Assembly (NCBI GenBank): GCA_002105175.1
Contig: MCGE01000037.1
Span: 159,001 to 223,000, forward strand
Source: Absidia repens
Lineage: Eukaryota; Mucoromycota; Mucoromycetes; Mucorales; Cunninghamellaceae
Reading direction: 5' to 3'
DNA: 64,000 nucleotides
Shown here: piece by piece, positions 49,590-61,564 of the stretch
Layout of the letters: each line of letters opens with the position of its first letter
How positions within the stretch are numbered: the stretch's first letter is position 1
The notes under the pieces: model-generated
Seen by the model: only the letters and a program-made list of their open reading frames with translations
The model's database searches: none
What the model was told of the DNA's origin: nothing
Made by a program: the position numbers and the translations under genes

Positions 49590-51510
49590 CAGTTCAGTAA
49601 CCGCAGAAAATATTTCAGATCCCGCCCACGTGAATATTTATATTTTTCGCCCTCTTTCTTTTCCTTTTCTTTCTTCCTTCTTTTTCTTCATCATTGTGAC
49701 TTCAATGAAATTATGGTGATCTTAGATTAGTGCCAGGACTAGTTTGGACCGGTTTTCAGATCAGGGATTACAAGATGCATGGGGAAACCCTTTCATTTTG
49801 GTTTTGGGATTTCCGGCCTCCATTAGATTAGCCTTCATTTTATAATGGTGTCATTAGCTTAGCTAAGTGTCAGTTGTTATAGCTTATACTGTATTTCTCT
49901 CCGAATAAACATGTCTTCTCTCCTTATAATTAGTTTCTTTTTTTCCTTTCATTGCCTTTCTGTATGGGCATGGTATATGTGCCAGTAAAATTCGATATAT
50001 TTGTGTGCATGTGTATTTGTGCACAGAAAAAAGAAGCGTGTCTTTATGTAAAAAAAAAGGGGTCACTGCAAGATATTTTATTGATATGGGCTCGGATGGG
50101 ACGGAGCGACGAACTTTGTGATGGAATTGGGAAAGACAGATCCAAAAGATCTTGTGCCATGGCTCAGTGGGATGGGCCAAGGACGAGACAAACAAAAATG
50201 ATATAGGAAGCGGCGATAAAGCTTGAAAAAGTGGAATGAAATAGGATGAAGTGGAACGACGAAATATGGGATGCGATCAACTGGTAGAAGGTTTTAAAAT
50301 ATTGTCTCATGCGATGGTGTCATGGGATAAAACGCCACTCTTAATCATGATCTATGGGTCTTAAAATATCCTTCCATTTCTTCAGTAACATGGGTGTATT
50401 AATGTCACCACGAACGTTTTCTTCCTCTTTCAGTTTCCATCGCTCCTAGACAGTTGTAATTAACATATATTGTCCCGCCATTGCTACTCTATATAGTGTA
50501 AAGGCAGAGGGAAGTTACACTTTTTTTAATACAAATAACATTCTTATCTAATGTGATATCGAACTTGACACTCATGGATTTGAGGTATCGGTTAACCCAC
50601 ATTGTTAGATCAATGTCGTCGTTTTTTTTTTTCTTTTCTTTTGAAGCACCATTGCTTATTCTCGCCTCAGAGTAATTAGCATTAATACTAGCCCCACCAA
50701 TGCTACCCTATATAAACCACCAAAATTTGAGTTGCAAAGAAGACAGAAACAAAATACCTTGTAGTGAACTTTTTATTAATAAACACATGCTTCTTTTTTC
50801 TATGCACAAATACACATGCACACAAATATATCGAATTTTACTGGCACATATACCATGCCCATACAGAAAGGCAATGAAAGGCAAAAAAGAGACTAATGAT
50901 AAAGAGAGAAGACATGTTTATTCGGAGAGAAATACAGTACAAACTATAACAACTGACACTAAGCTAAGCTAATGACAGCATTATAAAATGAAGGCTAATC
51001 TAAAGGAGGCCGGAAATCCCAAAACCAAAATGAAAGGGCTTTCCCCATGATGTTTGCAATGCATTTTTTAAAATGCCCCTGATTCAGGTTCTACCCATTA
51101 ATCCAAGATCACCAAGTGCACAATTGACGTTGTTATCCTGAAAAAGAAAAGAAAAAAGAAAAAAGTAGGAGACCAGAAAATTGAGTTTCATGGGATGCGG
51201 AGTATGAATGTTCAGTCATCTTTTTTTTTTCCACACGCACCGCTAACGTAGTATTTATCATAAAATATTATGTTCTAGGCTAGATTGGGCATATTATGTA
51301 TATCCAATGCATTATTTTCATTTCGTATGATATAGTAATTTTCCCTGGCATAAAAACCGAATTGGAAGCCAATTGGCCCCAATGAACTACCAGCTAAAGC
51401 GCAAAATGACTGAGATATCTCATTCGATTCCATCCAAGCCCATTCACTAAAATGTATGCTAACACCTGCAAATATATGTTATACCAAAGCTCCGGAGAGC
51501 GCAAGGAGAG
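49590..51510. repeat. Second inverted pair of dispersed-family copies, chimeric arms
   Basis: The left copy (+, about 49590-50083) and right copy (-, about 50750-51510) face each other tail to tail. Similarity is high for about 300 bp (49778-50083 versus 50750-51049), including CATGGGGAAA, TCTCCGAATAAACATGTCTT and TGGGCATGGTATATGTGCCA. Outside the core the two differ. The left copy has the CCCGCCCACGTGAATA head of subfamily 1. The right copy has the GAATCAGGGGCATTTT and CTCCGCATCCCATG side of subfamily 2, then a decayed head. The spacer (50084-50749) has no gene. Confidence 0.75.
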
Positions 51511-51642
51511 CAAAATGGACTTTTATTGATAGCTTTTTGTTTTGTTTTGTTTTGTTTTTTTATTTTGTTTTTATAAAAAAAAAGTCTAAACTACATGGAA
51601 GGTATACTATTCTACAACTAAATTTCAATCAACTGCATAAAA

Positions 51643-52973
51643 TCACTCCTTCAGGAAATCAACAATCGCTTGAACACCCTGTCGGTACTGCGGTGTATCC
51701 AAATCTGTTTTTGTAATAAATCCATGAACAGCGCCAATGAATCGGACAGCGCAAGTATCCACCCCAGCCGCCGTCAGTTGTCTGGCATAGTGTTCACTTT
51801 CATCGCGGAGCACATCGCATTCGGCAGTCACTACCAAGCAGCGTGGTAAGTCTTCCAATTCATCCTTGCGAGCCAAAAGAGGTGCGTTGAGTACATTTTC
51901 AGGTCCATAACACCACCCGCCGTCGTCATTCATCTTATTGTATTTGCTGTCATGATATAGCTTGGAAACGTAGATCATATCATCGTATGAGAGTATGTAG
52001 TCCCCCTTTCCGTACAGACTGACTGATTCATATTGATCATGGTTGTGAGCCACCGCGGGGTAAATTAGAATTTGGTTTTTCATTACATCACTATGTCCAC
52101 GTTGTTTGAGCAAAACTAAAAGTATTAAAAAAAATCATCGTTTAGCTGATCTATGTTCTTATGGTATTTATGCAATCCTTTAACTATCCCATATCTTTAC
52201 TTACTAGCTACAGAAGCAGTAAGGGCGCCACCTAGAAGTCATAAAACGTAATAAATGGGATAATCAGTATAAATATGTGTTAATGAGAGAGATAATATTT
52301 TATTACATACCAGCAGAATCACCAAACACACTTATCTTTGAAGGATCAACATTGATGGAGGCAGCATTTTCTTTCACCCACAAAATAGATGAATAAATTT
52401 CTTCAAGTGCAACAGGGAATTTGACTTCAGGACTCAGAGAATATTCCACATAGATCACAACAGTATTCGCTTTGACTACAACCTATCATTTGCGAAATAA
52501 TGAGAAAAACTGTCACATTAACCTATCTTTCAAGTATTATCACTTACGTCTTTCACAAACTTTTCTGTATTCATTAATGACCCTACACACCAGGCTCCAC
52601 CGTGCCTGCGGAAACCAAAAGTAAAAAGAAGGAACAATTTGATGAGTATTAAGAAGACTTTGTTTTGGTGTGCACCTACTTACAAGTAAATAGCCACAGG
52701 AAGAATTTCATTTTCAGTTCCAACAGGTCTTAAAACAGTTAATGTGACAGTACCAGTTCCATTTTCAGCATCGGTAGGAATTATCTTTTCTTCAACAGGA
52801 GCAGTTTGTGGCATAGCAACACCTCCTGGTAATGGGACTGGGAGATTCCCATACGCGCGCAAATCAAGAAGAGGCGTACTTCGAAGAGAAAATCCGGCGG
52901 CATTCATTTCAGCAATCATTTTTGCGTACGCAGGAGCGGCAGGAGCAGCAGTAGCAGTTGCGAGTTTGGTCAT
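51643..52973 (-). CDS. Alpha/beta hydrolase, hormone-sensitive-lipase (family IV) type
   Basis: Esterase/lipase. Five exons: 52973-52684, 52605-52548, 52482-52311, 52231-52205 (27 nt), 52115-51643 (339 aa, phase-continuous). Oxyanion-hole motif HGGAW (98-102), nucleophile elbow GDSAGG (S172), acid D283 (AECDVLRDE) and His H313 (GAVHGF) make a complete triad. The layout is the bacterial-HSL/acetyl-hydrolase family; substrates are usually short-chain or small-molecule esters. There is no signal peptide, so it is probably cytosolic. The nucleophile motif is split by an intron after the first base of a Gly codon. A T-tract of about 20 lies about 33 bp upstream of the ATG. Confidence 0.92.
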
Positions 52974-53517
52974 GACAAGATCAATTTCAACGGAGGTAAA
53001 ACAATAAAAAAAAAAAAAAAAAAAAGGAACGAGGAAAGATTTTCCGACACCAAGTTTATATTTGTCTTCAATTGAAATCCCGATCTACTGCGGATGGGAG
53101 ACGTTGTGCGGGCTTGACGACGCTTGTCCTTAACAACAAAGGAGACAGTAATCAGTTTACCAAACTCTACAGAGACTGACTGAAAGAAAATACCCTCCCC
53201 CCCGCAGAAGGTGCATTTGTCATCAGTGTCCATTAAATAAAATGGTTCAATCTAAAGGCTAAAGATAGCATCAATTCATGGTATTTATTATCCGTATTAT
53301 ACCGGCTCCAACCAAGACTTTTTTATATTACTCTGACTATGAATTAAAAAGATAAAAGATAGTGATACAATCATCATTTATTTTATTTATGAAAGGAACA
53401 GTCTGAAAAGACGTGCTTCAATGCCGGAGTTTTAAAGGTACTCGCATGATTTTTTTTTAACCTCGCTGATTTAATTTATGAAAATTGGTGGTCGCGTATT
53501 GTATATCCCAAGATACA
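52974..53517. other. Intergenic: hydrolase promoter and CYSTM 3' UTR
   Basis: A T-tract on the coding strand (53006-53025) and AT-rich sequence. The 87-aa open frame crossing 52970-53233 has no recognisable product. Confidence 0.5.
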
Positions 53518-54039
53518 TTACATAATGGTGCACATTTGAGCACATTGCTCAGCACAACAACAACATAAAAGACCGGCACAACCGGCACAACTAATATAAT
53601 TGTATTCCAATGTTAGTAGCCATTTATAAAAGTTATCATTTCTAGAGTTTACCAAGCCATCAAACCATCAGCAGCCATGCTCCCTGACTGTTGAGGGGGA
53701 TATCCTCCTAAAATTACATGTTTTCTTTAATAAAACAAAGAACGTAGTTTTTCATTTATTACCTTGTTGTTGAACCGGTGGAGCACCAAATCCACCTTGG
53801 TTATAACCTCCACCTTGATTATAACCTCCACCTTGGTAGAATCCACCTTGATCACCACCTTGATTATAACCTCCCTGATTGTATCCTCCACCTTGATTAT
53901 AACCACCTTGATTATAGCTTCCTCCTTGACTGTACCCTCCTCCTTGATTATAACCTCCACCCCCAAGGTCAAACCCACCGCCGCCACGATCATTGCCACC
54001 TGTATTGTATTGGTCTTGGTAACCTGTATTAGTATTCAT
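53518..54039 (-). CDS. CYSTM-family protein with Gly/Gln/Tyr-rich N-terminus
   Basis: Three exons: 54039-53763, 53707-53653 and 53590-53518 (134 aa). The N-terminal ~90 residues are GGYNQGG-type repeats. A short PPQQ linker leads to a Cys-rich C-terminus (CCAGCAGLLCCCCAEQCAQM), the hallmark of the CYSTM (cysteine-rich transmembrane) module of small stress-response proteins that sit at membranes. Exon 3 is easily missed. Reading through its donor gives a shorter protein ending ...GLMAW, but GT-AG splicing (TG|GTAAAC..TATTAG|T) keeps the frame and supplies the Cys module. The gene lies just downstream of, and on the same strand as, the DUF1295 gene. Confidence 0.82.
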
Positions 54040-54254
54040 TGTAGAAAATAAAATTTTTATGTGATTTAAAAGTGAGTATCGAAGAAAGGTGTGCAAATAA
54101 ACTCAAAATAGATCAAGACGCATAAAATTAAAAAAAGTCAAAGTAAAACATGTTTTTCAAACTGACACAATAGTATCTATCCATTTTATTGGTGTTTGAG
54201 CAGGAATAATAAATATATACAGCATTGAATGTAAAACTAAATCAAGCTAATAAT

Positions 54255-55718
54255 CTAATCATTCTTGTCATGAGCCATATTCTGAGATGTCCAAGTACTT
54301 CGCCAGGGAATAAATCTGTTGACGGATTGTTGATAAAGTTTGTATTCAGGATATTTTTCGGATGAGATGTGCTACAAAATTAAAAAAGAAAAAAAAAAGA
54401 AGTATTAGCAAAAACGTAAAGCACTGAACTCCGCCTATTGTATCCTCTCTATCTTTCCCTTTACTTACTTCGGTCAGCCAAGTGCTTCCTTGAAAAAGTA
54501 GAGTCAATGTCAAGGGTCCAACGATAGTCCAATTCACATAGGTTGAAGCATGCCACCATTGGACGGGTTCTTCTTGTAAGCATTCGGTCAATGAAATGGT
54601 TGAGCTAACGGAGAAGAGGTAGATAGACCACCATACACCCATTTCGGCAAAAAAGTTGGGATGCCGACTGTACTTGAATAAACCACGCGTTAAAAATCCA
54701 CGTCGGTAATCACTATTTTCATCTGGCTGCTGCTGCCGATTTTGAAGTTGTTGTTGGCTTTTGTTGTTGTCACCACTGCTGCTGTCATTGTTGCTGCTTA
54801 CTCGTTGGTGTTTCAACAAACAGTATTTTTCGGTTTGGAATAGATATTGCTGCTCGTCTGCAGTCATCTCAATACCCAGACATAGGAGAAACATAAATGT
54901 CGCTAACAGATCCATTTTGGTAAGTGTAACACCAGCTGTGGTATTCCCCAAATACGTCAAATTAGTAAAATATAAAGGTGCCACCATCATCAATAGTAAG
55001 GCATCTTGAAAAGGAGCGATCACGGTTGCATTTAAAAATCCCATAGCCACAGGTCCAATCTTATTCTTGATGTAAGGGTACCGGTAGTCCTGTCCGCTCC
55101 ATGCATATCCACCCTTCCTATGATAAAACATGTTAATCCCATCCATATCACCCAATTCTACATTTGGCCTTACCTTGCAAAATTCCAAGTCAATCGAAAT
55201 CCCCATAATGTAATAAGAACCGCACCAAGTAATAGTCTAGGATGGATCGTACCACGATTGAGGTAATCATTATAAAAAAAATGCCAAGCATATACCACTG
55301 GAAGAATAGACCACGCTTTATCTAAAGAACAATAAGAAGATGATTAGAATTTTCAATACTTCACCTGCTTTCCCTTACGTCGTCGCCCCACTGCGTACTT
55401 ACCGACTTGGCTATAGTTATTGGTGACCACACTGACAACATAATGGGTTACCGTAATGATACAAGCAAAAAGCAAAGCTTCAGAGAAGGGATCGACATGA
55501 CGGTAATATTGCTTGAAAATATCCAGTTTCGAAAATAGAATAGAGAAGAATTCATACAGCTTGCCATCTTCATTGATGTAGGCACCATCAGAGAGATTCA
55601 CCGTAAAGAGACGCCAGGTATAGAGCCACGTTAGCCTGTCCGCAATGGGAACTTCAACCAATCGATCGTAGAAGCCACCATTTATTGTAAGCATCATTTG
55701 TAGATAGAAGAGACTCAT
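54255..55718 (-). CDS. DUF1295 / steroid 5-alpha-reductase-like membrane protein
   Basis: Four exons: 55718-55403, 55321-55174, 55117-54469, 54371-54255 (409 aa, phase-continuous). Multi-spanning membrane protein with several hydrophobic segments (for example LLFACIITVTHYVVSVVT and LLLMMVAPLYF). The DUF1295-type block is ALITLWGFRLTWNFARKGGY-like, with YRY, then GLFKYSRHPNFFAEMGVWW and the end SSEKYPEYKLYQQSVNRFIP. These motifs are typical of the reductase / C-14 sterol reductase superfamily that uses NADPH. A Gln/Asn/Ser-rich insert of about 35 residues lies between the third and fourth conserved blocks. Substrate is unknown. Confidence 0.87.
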
Positions 55719-56639
55719 TCGATATCAAATAAATGAAAAGCGAGGCGAAAGAAAGGTCTGATATGGTGAGGGTAAGACGCGGGACACTCCCACTCAATTT
55801 TTTTTTTAATTTGAAAAAAAAAAAAAAAAAAAATGCGGGATTTAAACGTTACAGTGTGGGTTACAAAGAGGGATGCCTATAATTTTTGCACCTGATTTAC
55901 CCATCATGCGCAACGTTCCATTAATCGACCTTTTTATGTATACGGGGAAAAAAAAAAAAAAAAAAAATTAGTATATGTATATTTTGGTGGGCAAAGTCTT
56001 GATATTCCGCTGGTGTTTGTCTGAATTTTTACCTTGTTATGATGTTATCCCCATACACAATGAAATATAATGAACTGGATATTTAAAATATCTTCGGACC
56101 AATGTAGGCTATAATATTTCACAAGTCAAGTCCATGCAGGATGTAAGACCCAGAGTGATTCATATGAATGATAGAGCCACATCTGATATTGTGCGTCCAT
56201 GGATCGCCAGCCAAAAACCGCCGAAGATCGATGAGGGAAGGGTAATACTACTAAACTAAGAACCAGGTTTTTTGTAGGGAGCACATAAATTGGCTACATC
56301 AAGAGCTTTGCTTGATATATAATGAGCTAGAGAATGTACAATAAAAAATAACGTATTTTATTTCAAAGGAAGATGGTATATCTGAACTAAAAGCGTGGGA
56401 TTCGACGTAACAAGGGTTCTAATGGAGGAAGGATGACGGAGATAACGTAAAATTTGAAGAATAGTCAACGCTAAACTAAGGGTATGGTTGTAGAAGGGGG
56501 GGGGCTTACTACATTGTGTAGGGCGTGAGAAAGACTAAAAGGATATTTTATGACAAACCATCCGAAGAGACGGAGGTAAACGGGATCTATCGTACAATAC
56601 ATGAGAGAGATACTAGTGGGATAATTTTCGTTAAAGCAG
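55719..56639. other. Gene-free interval upstream of the DUF1295 gene
   Basis: It holds two long A-tracts (55814-55833 and about 55949-55967), the first about 96 bp before the DUF1295 start. No gene recognised. Confidence 0.5.
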
Positions 56640-57065
56640 TAAAAAGAAACATATTTTATTGAGCGCTGGATACAAACTATGGACAAACTAACACTAAGCT
56701 AAGCTAATGAAGGCTCCCAAAAATTCAATAATGGAGGCTCTAAATCCCTGAATCCAAATATGAATGGGTGTCCCCATGCATCTTGTAATCCCTGAGCTGA
56801 AAACGCTTCTAAACTAGTCCTGACAGTATTCTAAATCCAACATAATCTCATAGAGACCACAATGACGAAGAAAAAGAACAAAGAATGAAAAGAAAAAGAA
56901 AAAATGGGGAAAAAATAAATATTCACGTGGACGGGGTGTGAAATAGTTTCTGTGGCGTCTTGCTGGACGGCAGTTCTGATCATTTCCCTGATTTTTTTTC
57001 GATGACCTCGTTCATTTCGATGAAAAAAGCATAAAAGAGGGCTCCAGAAGTTCTTTTTTTTTTTT
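56640..57065 (-). repeat. Solo copy of the dispersed family, subfamily 1
   Basis: On the minus strand: CCCGTCCACGTGAATATTTA, pyrimidine tract, GTCAGGACTAGTTTAGAAGC, TCAGGGATTACAAGATGCAT, GGGGACACCC, TTAGCTTAGCTTAGTGTTAG and CTCAATAAAATATG. It closely parallels the 49.6-kb copy. Confidence 0.75.
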
Positions 57066-57237
57066 CCTAGATATATTATGGAAACCCACAATGAAATAGC
57101 GACATTAGCCTATAATAACAATGTAATTTCATTTTCCTGTTAATAGCGTTTTTGTGGGCTCTTACTGTAAAGGGCTTGTTGTCGAAATTCCTCATCCTAT
57201 AAGCTAAAGCTGACCCAACTTCAAATGCCCAAAGCTG

Positions 57238-57268
<31 letters not shown>

Positions 57269-58517
57269 GTATATAACCCCTTCCCACTTCGTCTATCATA
57301 TTGAATGGTTCAGTCCTTTTTTTAACAAGTACGATTGATCACTTTTTTAAGTACTCTGTGTCAGTCCCTCCACATTAGCCACACACACCACCCGCACCCC
57401 ATGCCGTGAAAGAAATCAGTAAATAAAAACTAAAAATTGGCTAATACAATATGTAAAAGTTGATATTTGGAATAAAAAAGGGATAAAAGAACTAATCAGA
57501 ATCCACCGATAAATAAAAGAAATCATATGCGATAAAAAAATAAAATATAGAGTAGGGAGCGCAAGGATGAAATCAGTGTAGCCTGTTGATTGAAAAAGAG
57601 TACTGGAGTTTTTTTTTATTCAAAATAATAATGTTCAATGGGTGGTATACAATCGGTAATGCTAGGGTTAACTAAACTAATAGAACCATGGAGTGCAAGG
57701 TCGATTTGTAATATGAATCAGCTGCTATACCTGTGAACAAAAAAGGGGAATTGAATATGCCTATATCACTCCATATTTATCATGATTTTTGAGACTTACT
57801 TGCATGAATGGACATTATCTCTTCACCAGAGAAACACCCACAAGTAACCAGTATCGCAGAAGACCAAGTAGGCAGCGGATCGCAATTGTCAGGGGAAACC
57901 GACCGGCGACCACAAACTACCCAATGCTATTGGACGCCGACCAGTGACCACAAGCTATCAGAATGTAAAGCGCCACCAAGGCGAATGTTCAAAGACAAGT
58001 TTTCACCGAGCATCACACACACGCGACCAGAGACCCGGCCGCGGCGCGGAGGATAAGGATTTGTGAACGAGTTGTAGAGAATCAAGAGAATGAAACGATG
58101 GATAACATACTTGATAGCTTGATTCCAAAAAAAAAAAAAATTGGTGTGAGAGAGAGGGTGAGAGAGGAATGGGAGATGGGAGCGAAGGGAAATGGTAAAC
58201 GGGAAGGATCTCCAAAGAAAAGAAAAAACAAAACAAAACAAAAAAACAAGGGAAGGTTTTTTTCTTACTGCTAGTATTTTGCAACCCCGCCGAAAAACTT
58301 ACGCACACGTCCACAAGACATCAGATTGGTTATGATATAATATAATTTTTTTTTTATTTCAGATGATCATCAATACAATAAATTCTATAAAAAAAAATGT
58401 ATGATCAAGAGGATACACACAGGCACACATGCACACACACACACATATTCACTCACTTAACTAAACTAAAAATCCAACCTAAGTTTCTATCCATCAATAA
58501 AAAGCCCAAACAACCAT
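57066..58517. other. Gene-free interval
   Basis: It has a 28-nt T-tract (about 57241-57268), (CA)n near 58421-58443, and small frames such as 57808-58056 that show no family resemblance or splice structure. The right end is the 3' UTR of the RRM gene. Confidence 0.45.
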
Positions 58518-60873
58518 TCAAGTACTGGTAGAGTATTTGTCCATCCGAATATCCAGTTTCCTACCGCCATATAGATACCCGTTAAATTTGCCAATTGCTC
58601 GTTCACAAGTAATCCTGTCTTCAAATCGCACCAAGCCAGTTCCTTTTGGTCGCCCATTATACCAGAGGATTTCTGATCGCACCACAGGTCCTACGTGCCG
58701 GAAAAGGTCGATCAAATCTTGACTAGTGGTTGCATAGGGTAGCTTATTCACAAAGATTTGATTCACTCCATGGGATGGCAAATGAGCACCTGGCCCACTG
58801 ACAAGACTGGGAAATAACGGCATGCCTGCTGCTGCCGCTGCTGCCGCCGCTGCTGCCGCTATTGATGGTGGAGGAGGTGGAGGTGGAGGTGGTGGGACTG
58901 ATCCTGCAGCTATGGTTGATGATGATGTAGATGCTAATGCTGGCGGAGGGGGAGGAGGAGGCGGTACCTGTCCACCGTAACGGTCGTCAAGGTATCCTTC
59001 ACCGTAGTAGTTGGAGCCACCTCCATAATAAGGGTCTAAACACACACACACACAAAAAAAGAGGTCGATGAATATAATAGATCCACTCATCTCGTGTTTC
59101 CTTTGATTTACCTGTGTATCCATCAACTGTGTCAGCCATAGGTCTGCCATTATCCATTTCTTTGTATTCCATATCAGCAGCAGGGGAAGAGGAGGGGGAG
59201 GTGGTGCAGGATGAGAATTCAATGGCGTGTTTGTGGATGATGGCTGTAATTGGGAAGGTGTAGACGATGAAGAAGTGGGAGCTGTGTTTGATGGGATCCT
59301 AGAGGCGCTGTTGCTCGCATTTCCAGGGGGCGTTGATGTCGCTGAGGGTGGTGGTAACGACGAATTGGCGTGTGGTGATGTTGCTTCCCGTTCCTCCATT
59401 ACACGTAATCGATGTCCTTGCCACTCGTAGTCATTAAACATTTCTATAATGATCATAGACAATAAGCATAAGTACGCGCGCCATAGGACATCTCTGACTT
59501 TTCCTTCCAACGAATACTACTTACCAATCGCAGCCCGTGCATCCCGATGATCATCGAAAATAACCAATCCTGTTCCGTTGGGTCGTCGAGTCACTGGATC
59601 CGCTGTGACATCAGTATGTAGTACTCGTCCCGTTTTTCTAAAGAGATCCTTCATATCTTGCCAGCTTGCTGTCAATGGAAGCTTTTTTTAAAAAAAAAAA
59701 AAAAAAAATATTAGTAAACAAATCGATAAGCTCCATATACGATATAAATTACATTGTCTACGAAGAGCCGGCAGTCATCAGGTGCATCGTGCGGATCTTT
59801 ACGTCCATCATGGGTTCGATCCTAATAGATAAAGTCGTTGGTTCAAGCCTACTAAAATTTCAAATAAATATATATTTTTTACCTCTCGGAGGAAAATGAC
59901 ACGACCCATAAATTCCACATTGTTGAGCATCCGGATAGCACGTTGCGCATCTTCAGGAAATTCAAATTCAACAGTTCTACATCAACCAAAAAATGGTAAA
60001 AGTTAGTTCAAAGCGCGTTCCCCCACTCTCAAATTGTTATTATTTTATTGCATATTTACCCGCATCCTAACGACCGATTTGAGCCACTTTTCATAATATC
60101 TGCATGTATAACAGGTCCAGCTTCTAGTAAAAATAAACGAGGTAGTTGAGATTGACAGAGTTCAATTTGTAATTGTAAAGTAGCAGGGGTGAGGTTGAGA
60201 AAGAAGGAGACTACTACTTACCTTTCCTCATGAAATCCTTCAAGTCAGTCCATCTTGTTTCGTAAGAGAGATTGCCCACATACACACGACAGTCAGGGTT
60301 GGAGCGATAACCAATAGGCCTGGCGGAAGACCGTGAGGGTGAACGAGATCGATATCGGCGCATTGGAGGAGATCTAGATCGTCTTGAAGAATAGGTTCTA
60401 TGGTGGTGATGGTCGGACATGGAGTATCGACCGCTAGAACGACCATAATACGTGTCAGCTGCATAAGGATGATGATGGTGACGTGGCGGTAAATGAGGTG
60501 GAGGACGATGAGAGGATCGATAGTGGTGATGACGAGAGCGTTCGTAATAGGAAGGCGGTGAGCGTGAAGGACTGAAGGATGGTGATCGAGAACGACTGTA
60601 GGACCGATGGCGAGTGTAAGAATGAGATCGTGACCTTGGTGAATAGGACCTACGTCTTTCTTCATATCTACTATTGTCTTCATAATCACGTGGAGTTTGT
60701 TGAGAAGGAGGAGGTGGGGGAGGTTGGGGAGTCAATTCATCCAAATTCGTTGAGGCTGTTGGTGGTGGTGGAGGTGGTGGTAGTGGTGGAGCTGCTACAG
60801 GATCGACAGAATCCGTGTCATTGGGGACAACAGGAGAGCATGGTGGGATTGGAGAAGCACTCTTTTCACTCAT
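58518..60873 (-). CDS. Three-RRM SR-like protein (Gbp2/Hrb1-like), with a one-base frame break
   Basis: Poly(A)+ RNA-binding/export-type SR protein. Seven exons: 60873-60222, 60123-60060, 59976-59883, 59821-59753, 59681-59525, 59443-59112, 59035-58518. N-terminus: poly-Pro, then an Arg/Ser-rich domain (SRSPSFSPSRSPPS). RRM1 starts at about 195 (CRVYVGNLSYETRW..LKDFMR), RRM2 at about 287 (CRLFVDNLPLTASW..RPNGTGLVIF); RRM3 is C-terminal (NQIFVNKLPYATTS..PKGTGLVRF). This RS + three-RRM order is that of yeast Gbp2/Hrb1. Exon 6 changes frame: the upstream frame gives HPAPPPPPLPLLLIW, while only the next frame (AADMEYKEMDNGRPMADTVD) enters exon 7 correctly. A missing base, probably in the C-run near 59194-59200, explains this. 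About 628 aa if intact. Confidence 0.85.
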
Positions 60874-61109
60874 CAATGATAGAATAAAATAAAATAAATA
60901 AAGGAATAAATAGGCACAATAAAAAGTATAAAAGTATAAAATAAAAAAATTGAAAGGATAGAGGAGTTGACAAAAAAAAAAAAACACAATAAGCGTAAAA
61001 TTTTTATATAGTGGACGGAATTTAAATAAAGAATGACTGCAAACTAATCGATGCACTAAATACTGATACTAACAAATAAATTAAAACTACAAATCCAACA
61101 CCCTGTTTT

Positions 61110-61564
61110 TCAGTTGTTCTTGGTATTGGACATTATCGGTAGGTTCACTATAGTAGGATTCCTTGAGCCAGGTCCAGAGTCAGTATTCATTAACCCCATG
61201 GTTCCGAAGACATAATCCCAGTTGCCCACCACATTAGAAACATCTAGACAAAACAAAATAAAAGTAAATCCCTCAGTTTTCAACTGCATTGTCTCAGCTT
61301 CAAAGTTCCGCATATTTTACCTTGAGCACCTTCAGACAACCCCTGTACGTTGTTCGCTAGCCGATCAAAGTGTTGTCCCAGTTGTGCGCTTAGGTCTTTA
61401 ATCCGTGTCAGTTCCTCCAGCTCAGTTGTTTTCTCCCGCAGAAGTTCTAATTTAGCGGCGCGTGTGATACGTTGCTGCTGAACAGCATAGTCACTTGAAG
61501 ATGAGGATAGATTTTTCGCTGTTGGCATTTTGCTGTTTTGTTCGTTGGGTATAGGATTATTCAT
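61110..61564 (-). CDS. DAD2: DASH/DAM1 outer-kinetochore subunit Dad2
   Basis: Two exons: 61564-61321 and 61243-61110 (125 aa). The DAM1/DASH ring couples kinetochores to spindle microtubules in fungi. The Dad2 pattern is clear: a helical core KLELLREKTTELEELTRIK then DLSAQLGQHFDRL, followed across the intron by SEGAQDVSNVVGNWDYVFGT, matching the Dad2 family's ...VLSNWxxVxxxI end. The N-terminal ~30 and C-terminal ~25 residues are less conserved and polar. The intron splits an Asp codon (G|AT). A T-tract of about 22 lies roughly 24 bp upstream of the ATG on the coding strand. Confidence 0.88.

Noticed and set aside
52970..53233. 87-aa minus frame upstream of the hydrolase
   Set aside because: It runs through the poly-T tract and has no recognised domain; the hydrolase has its own good ATG at 52973.
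57808..58056. 82-aa + strand frame
   Set aside because: No family resemblance, no splice sites, and it overlaps low-complexity frames on the other strand.
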